Shown: one piece after another, positions 21,378-22,786 of the stretch
Layout: each line of letters opens with the position of its first letter
Position numbering within the stretch: position 1 is the stretch's first letter
Origin: Bacteroidales bacterium UBA1800
Lineage (GTDB): Bacteria; Bacteroidota; Bacteroidia; Bacteroidales; VadinHA17
DNA: 22,786 bases
Direction: 5' to 3'
Assembly: GCA_002319915.1 (NCBI GenBank)
Contig: DCFQ01000108.1
Location: 22,878 to 45,663 of the forward strand
The notes under the pieces: generated by a model
What the model saw: only the letters and a program-made list of their open reading frames with translations
Database searches by the model: none
What the model was told of the DNA's origin: nothing
Program-made: the position numbers and the translations under genes

Positions 21378-22786
21378 ATGGATCCAGCTTCATCATACAG
21401 GTCGTCGGTTGTAATGGTCGGGGATGTTCCGATTGGAGGGACTTTCCCTGTCAGGGTACAGTCGATGACGAACACGAATACCCTCGACACACGGGCATCT
21501 GTTGAACAATGCCTAAGGATCATTGAAGCCGGGGCGGACTTTGTAAGGCTGACTGCGCAAGGCATACGGGAAGCGCGGAACCTGGCAGATATAAGGGCCG
21601 GGATACGGAAGGCGGGCTTTAAAACTCCCCTTATCGCCGATATACATTTCAATCCTTCTGCGGCAGAGGTGGCGGCAGCAATCGTGGAGAAGGTCAGGAT
21701 AAATCCGGGGAATTACGCCGATAAACGGGCCGTGTTCGAAAAAGTCGACCTCACCGACCGGGAATACGCTGATGAGCTTGAAAGAACCCGGCTGAGGCTG
21801 CTTCCCCTTATTCGCGTTTGCAAGGAGCATAACACTGCAGTCAGGATCGGTGTTAACCATGGATCGCTTTCCGACAGGATAATGTCGAGATACGGGAACA
21901 CACCAGAAGGGATGGCTGTCTCTGCAATCGAATTCATAAGGCTTTTCAGGTCAGAGGATTTCCACCAGCTCGTCCTTTCAATGAAGTCGTCAGATCCCGG
22001 GATCATGATTACCGCCACCAGGCTGCTTGCAGGAATGATGACCGGGGAAGGTTATGCTTATCCGCTTCACCTTGGAGTCACAGAAGCCGGGGAGGGAGAG
22101 GATGGAAGGATAAGATCGGCATCCGGCATCGGGACGCTGCTTCTTGAAGGTTTAGGGGATACCATAAGGGTCTCACTCTCCGAGGACCCGGAAAAAGAGA
22201 TCCCGGTTGCCTGGGAGATCCTTGATTTCGTTTGCGGGCCGGAGGGGAGGGTCTCCAATCCTGTCCAGCCTGTCGAACCCAGGGTCAGGGAGACCCCGTA
22301 TAAGCCGGAGGTCCTGGGGGTTGAGCCGGACGAACAAGGACATGATCAACGATTTATGAAGGAGGATGGGACCAGTTTTGCAGGAAAGATCCTTCCTGTA
22401 AGCCGTGGGTCTCTTCCTGATATTAAAGGCCCGGGAGATGAACCCGTCTATCTGAACGCAACCCTGTCGGAGGATGACCCCGTAAGGCTTGCCCTTCGGG
22501 CGGCAATATTGCTTGGCCGGTATTGCATCTTCAGACAGGCTGACGGGATTTGCATTTCAAATGATGGCCGTATAAGTGGGGAAAAGCTCAAGGAGCTTGC
22601 GTTCTCGGTACTGCAGTCGACCGGGGCAAGGATAACCAGGGTGGTTTACCTCTCGTGCCCGACGTGCGGCCGGACGAGGTTTGACCTTCAGGATGCGGTC
22701 AGGAGGGTAAAGGCTGCGACCGGTCACCTGTCGGGGTTGAAGATTGCGGTAATGGGGTGCATTGTGAACGGTCCGGGGGAAATGGA
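21378..22786 (+). CDS. ispG: 4-hydroxy-3-methylbut-2-enyl diphosphate synthase, C-terminus cut by window end
   Basis: IspG (GcpE) is the 4Fe-4S enzyme that converts methylerythritol cyclodiphosphate to HMBPP, the next-to-last step of the MEP pathway. The frame is open from ATG 21378 (a stop codon lies two codons upstream) to the window edge, about 469 residues. The TIM-barrel part shows VPIGG, RVQSMTNTNTLDT, ADIHFNP, KVRINPGNY, RIGVNHGSLS and GLGDTIRVSL (near 255). The cluster ligands are in SCPTCGR (Cys427 and Cys430) and GCIVNGPGE (Cys461). In E. coli the first of these is near residue 270, so this is the long form with an inserted domain of about 130 residues. It has a TAnnTTTG box 34 bases upstream. 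Confidence 0.96.
   Translation, partial: MDPASSYRSSVVMVGDVPIGGTFPVRVQSMTNTNTLDTRASVEQCLRIIEAGADFVRLTAQGIREARNLADIRAGIRKAGFKTPLIADIHFNPSAAEVAAAIVEKVRINPGNYADKRAVFEKVDLTDREYADELERTRLRLLPLIRVCKEHNTAVRIGVNHGSLSDRIMSRYGNTPEGMAVSAIEFIRLFRSEDFHQLVLSMKSSDPGIMITATRLLAGMMTGEGYAYPLHLGVTEAGEGEDGRIRSASGIGTLLLEGLGDTIRVSLSEDPEKEIPVAWEILDFVCGPEGRVSNPVQPVEPRVRETPYKPEVLGVEPDEQGHDQRFMKEDGTSFAGKILPVSRGSLPDIKGPGDEPVYLNATLSEDDPVRLALRAAILLGRYCIFRQADGICISNDGRISGEKLKELAFSVLQSTGARITRVVYLSCPTCGRTRFDLQDAVRRVKAATGHLSGLKIAVMGCIVNGPGEM

Noticed and set aside
21239..22258. Several minus-strand frames opposite ispG
   Set aside because: All are shadows of ispG, whose plus-strand frame is open throughout with every family motif.

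Overview
The window reads as chromosomal DNA of a Bacteroidota bacterium, probably Bacteroidales-like and environmental. Several genes have the Bacteroidota promoter core TAnnTTTG a short distance upstream. IspG carries the insertion-bearing form, and the gene set includes a carboxypeptidase-regulatory/MG2/TonB-plug fusion, an Ig-like lipoprotein, a DUF4197 lipoprotein and paired ROK kinases. Strong Shine-Dalgarno sequences are mostly absent, as expected for the phylum. I see no phage, transposase, CRISPR or rRNA. Most of the window is housekeeping or core-accessory DNA, punctuated by dispersed non-coding repeats.

Layout. 1-320: a repeat-rich stretch with a very strong hairpin (65-101), then tRNA-Glu(CTC). 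394-1005: pdxH. 1016-3473 (minus): a tight three-gene operon, mtnA, class II aldolase, mtnP. This is the gene set expected for a methylthioadenosine/5'-deoxyadenosine salvage route ending in an aldolase (DHAP shunt). 3678-4256: a divergent TetR regulator with palindromes in the shared intergenic region. 4257-4837: non-coding repeat cluster. 4838-5644 (minus): lgt, divergent from a lipoprotein with Ig-like folds (5775-7625). 7718-10469: two paralogous ROK sugar kinases flanking a CBM9-like protein. 10492-10878: small membrane protein. 10950-12602: long-chain acyl-CoA ligase. 12603-12862: a second copy of the composite repeat. 12863-15483: ispD, a DUF4197 lipoprotein and a GNAT-like protein of unknown function. 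15501-16268 (minus): AIM24/TIGR00266-family protein. 16375-16449: tRNA-Val(GAC), then another dispersed repeat. 16601-16909 (minus): a small basic exported protein. 17207-20980 (minus): the 1257-residue exported fusion. 21378 to the right edge: ispG, cut by the window end.

How the genes work together. MtnP, MtnA and the aldolase would take methylthioadenosine or 5'-deoxyadenosine through the 1-phosphate and the ribulose-1-phosphate to DHAP plus an aldehyde, with no kinase needed. IspD and IspG are two steps of the MEP isoprenoid pathway. Lgt would lipidate both lipoproteins in the window. The ROK kinases and the CBM9-like protein point to sugar handling. I found no clearly new multi-gene system. 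The items most worth a second look are the salvage operon with its substituted aldolase metal ligand, the composite intergenic repeats, the short N-terminus of PdxH, and mismatches in both tRNAs.
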